Shown here: positions 62,452 through 64,000 of the stretch, piece after piece
Layout of the letters: each line of letters opens with the position of its first letter
Numbering within the stretch: the stretch's first letter is position 1
Assembly: GCF_030056795.1 (NCBI RefSeq)
Contig: NZ_JASHKQ010000001.1
Coordinates: 1,612,001-1,676,000 of the forward strand
DNA: 64,000 nt
From: Rhodococcus sp. IEGM 1381
GTDB taxonomy: Bacteria; Actinomycetota; Actinomycetes; Mycobacteriales; Mycobacteriaceae
Reading direction: 5' to 3'
Translations under genes and position numbers: made by a program
Notes under the pieces: model-generated
What the model was told of the DNA's origin: nothing
The model's database searches: none
The model's input: only the letters and a program-made list of their open reading frames with translations

Positions 62452-63854
62452 GCGTTCTGCTCACTCTTCTGCTCGGCCTGCTCGTCGTTTTTCTCATCAC
62501 CGTCGCAACCGGCTACTTCGTAGCTCAAGAATTCGCATACATGACCGTGGACCGGTCCCGGCTCAAGGCGCGTGCCGAGGCCGGCGACGCCGTCGCAGCT
62601 CGTACGTTGACCGTCACCAAGCGAACGTCGTTCATGCTCTCGGGTGCACAGCTGGGCATCACGGTCACCGGCCTGCTGGTCGGCTACGTCGCCGAACCGC
62701 TGATCGGGCAGTCGTTCGGCGCGATACTCGGCGGCGTCGGTGTTCCGACGGCAGTCGGTGTCGGGCTCGGTGCCGTTCTGGCAATCACGTTCGCGACGTT
62801 CGTGCAGATGCTCTTCGGCGAACTGTTCCCGAAGAACTTCGCCATCGCGCGCCCGGAGCCGGTGGCCCGATGGCTCTCGCTCTCGACGACCATCTACCTC
62901 AAGCTTTTCGGCTGGTTGATCACCATCTTCGACCAGTCGTCGAACCTGCTGCTCAAGGCGCTGAAGATCGAACCCGTCCACGACGTGGAGCATTCGGCGA
63001 GTCCGCGCGACCTCGAACACATCGTCTCGGACTCCCGCGAAACCGGCGATCTGCCCGACGAGCTGTCGACTCTTCTCGATCGCATTCTCGACTTCCCCAC
63101 GCGCAACGTGGAACACGCGATGATCCCGCGGTCACGTGCCGCGACGGTGCGCGATACCGACACCCTCGGTGAGGTGAAAGCGCTGATGGGACAGGAGCAT
63201 TCCCGGTATCCGGTGCTCGACGAGGACGACGGAATTGTCGGCGTCGTGCACCTGCACGACGTGCTGGGCTCCACCGAGCCCGATTCGACGCCGATCTCCG
63301 GACTCACCCGCGATGCGCTGATTCTGCCCGAGATGCAGAGCCTGCCCGACGCGATGCGCGAACTGCGGGCGACACGGAACCAAATGGCCTGTGTCATCGA
63401 CGAATACGGCGGCCTCACCGGCGTCATCACCATCGAGGACCTGGCCGAGGAACTCGTCGGTGAAATCACCGACGAGCACGACGACGGTGTACTCGACCCG
63501 AGCCCGGTCAGCGCCGACGACGGCAGCTGGACGATGGCAGGCGAGGTGCATGTCGACGAGGTCGAGCGTGCGATCGGGGTGGATCTGCCCGACGGTGACT
63601 ACGAGACCATCGCCGGATTCGCCATCGCGCACCACGGTTCGCTGCCCGACGTCGGTACCCGCATAGAGGTGGATCTACCGCCGGACAACGCAGATCTGGC
63701 CAACGACGACGAGACCCCTGTTCGTTTCGTCACGATCGAGGTGCAGGAGATCGACAGTCACGTGCCGTCACTACTCACCCTCACCATCGACGAGCGTGCG
63801 ACCGAGCACGACGAGAATTCGGCCGAGTCCGACATTGCAGGAGCACACCGATGA
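62448..63854 (+). CDS. CNNM/HlyC-CorC family membrane protein with CBS domains
   Basis: A 468-residue protein. A DUF21/CNNM transmembrane domain occupies about residues 1-190 (ATGYFVAQEFAYMTVDRSRL; FGELFPKNFAIARPEPVA). A CBS pair follows (VEHAMIPRSRAATVRDTDTL; MACVIDEYGGLTGVITIEDL), then a CorC-associated C-terminal domain (DGDYETIAGFAIAHHG). The family is linked to magnesium export and homeostasis. The ATG at 62448 was chosen over an upstream start that would cross the leader frame. It overlaps a second CNNM gene by ATGA, the paired arrangement common in actinobacteria. Confidence 0.88.
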   Translation: MSVLLTLLLGLLVVFLITVATGYFVAQEFAYMTVDRSRLKARAEAGDAVAARTLTVTKRTSFMLSGAQLGITVTGLLVGYVAEPLIGQSFGAILGGVGVPTAVGVGLGAVLAITFATFVQMLFGELFPKNFAIARPEPVARWLSLSTTIYLKLFGWLITIFDQSSNLLLKALKIEPVHDVEHSASPRDLEHIVSDSRETGDLPDELSTLLDRILDFPTRNVEHAMIPRSRAATVRDTDTLGEVKALMGQEHSRYPVLDEDDGIVGVVHLHDVLGSTEPDSTPISGLTRDALILPEMQSLPDAMRELRATRNQMACVIDEYGGLTGVITIEDLAEELVGEITDEHDDGVLDPSPVSADDGSWTMAGEVHVDEVERAIGVDLPDGDYETIAGFAIAHHGSLPDVGTRIEVDLPPDNADLANDDETPVRFVTIEVQEIDSHVPSLLTLTIDERATEHDENSAESDIAGAHR

Positions 63855-64000
63855 GCAACCTCTGGGTCTTTCTGGCCGTCACCATCGGTCTCATCGCTGC
63901 AAGCGCCTTCTTCGTCGCTGTCGAGTTCGCTCTGCTCGCGGCCAAGCGGCATCGCCTCGAAGATGCTGCACCGAACTCGCGATCCGCTCGGGCCGCGCTG
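63851..64000 (+). CDS. Second CNNM/HlyC-type membrane protein, truncated by the window edge
   Basis: The first 50 residues are visible: MSNLWVFLAVTIGLIAASAF and then FVAVEFALLAAKRHRLE. This is the start of a DUF21/CNNM membrane domain, paralogous to the gene before it and translationally coupled by ATGA. The two probably act as partners in divalent cation handling. The rest lies beyond the window. Confidence 0.8.
   Translation, partial: MSNLWVFLAVTIGLIAASAFFVAVEFALLAAKRHRLEDAAPNSRSARAAL

Noticed and set aside
1-64000. Mobile elements, CRISPR arrays and tRNA genes
   Set aside because: I looked for transposase-like proteins, terminal repeats, regularly spaced repeats and tRNA-like cloverleaf ends and saw none that hold up by eye.

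Overview
The window is GC-rich, densely packed actinobacterial chromosome. Several families point to a mycolic-acid actinomycete of the Rhodococcus/Nocardiaceae type: an F420-type Ddn reductase, a fused ferredoxin/FprB reductase, a DesA3-like desaturase with its dedicated reductase, a GAF-ANTAR regulator, an antigen-85-like esterase and an IdeR-type iron box. Genus is inference from gene content only. I saw no rRNA, tRNA, CRISPR array, phage or insertion sequence.

Layout. 0-6 kb: a sugar-type ABC importer operon (Tat lipoprotein, double ATPase, two permeases) ending in a metallo-beta-lactamase-fold hydrolase, preceded by a 19-bp inverted-repeat operator pair. 6-9.3 kb: acyl-CoA dehydrogenase, VOC protein, SelO. 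9.4-12.4 kb: iron-siderophore ABC importer under an IdeR-like box. 12.4-20 kb: small redox, acetyltransferase, TetR and stress genes, a copper-linked PepSY protein, Nei2 and a GAF-ANTAR protein. 20-27.8 kb: a YihY membrane protein, then a fructose-type module (binding protein, permease, ATPase, PfkB kinase, P-loop kinase, LacI regulator, class II aldolase). 27.8-31 kb: a DGPF/ECF42 sigma pair, an esterase and a small DUF2945 protein. 30.9-34.2 kb: a two-gene operon of an ATP-grasp ligase and a 677-residue protein with a papain-like Gln/Cys/His/Asn pattern that I cannot assign to a described system. 34.3-38 kb: GNAT, pirin, a PhlG-like hydrolase and TetR.

38.0-44.5 kb, minus strand: a tightly overlapping operon with a complete mycosporine-like amino acid (MAA) core (cyclase, O-methyltransferase, ATP-grasp, D-Ala-D-Ala-ligase-like enzyme). 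It also carries a TauD-type Fe(II)/2-oxoglutarate dioxygenase, a HAD-fold protein that has lost its nucleophile aspartate, and a YoaK/DUF1275 membrane protein.

44.6-51.4 kb: a membrane adenylate cyclase, then a divergent redox cluster (AurF-like diiron oxygenase, FprB-like reductase, FAD/2Fe-2S reductase, acyl desaturase). 51.5-53.3 kb is decaying: an MFS transporter with a one-base deletion and a stop codon, and a deleted DUF5996 remnant. 53.3-64 kb: a methyltransferase, two SRPBCC proteins, type III glutamine synthetase and an Old Yellow Enzyme (each followed by a related hairpin element), a TctABC tricarboxylate transporter, a universal stress protein and two CNNM/HlyC-type membrane proteins, the last cut by the window end.

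The two strongest candidates for new biology are the MAA operon with its unusual dioxygenase and pseudo-HAD, and the ATP-grasp/papain-like pair.
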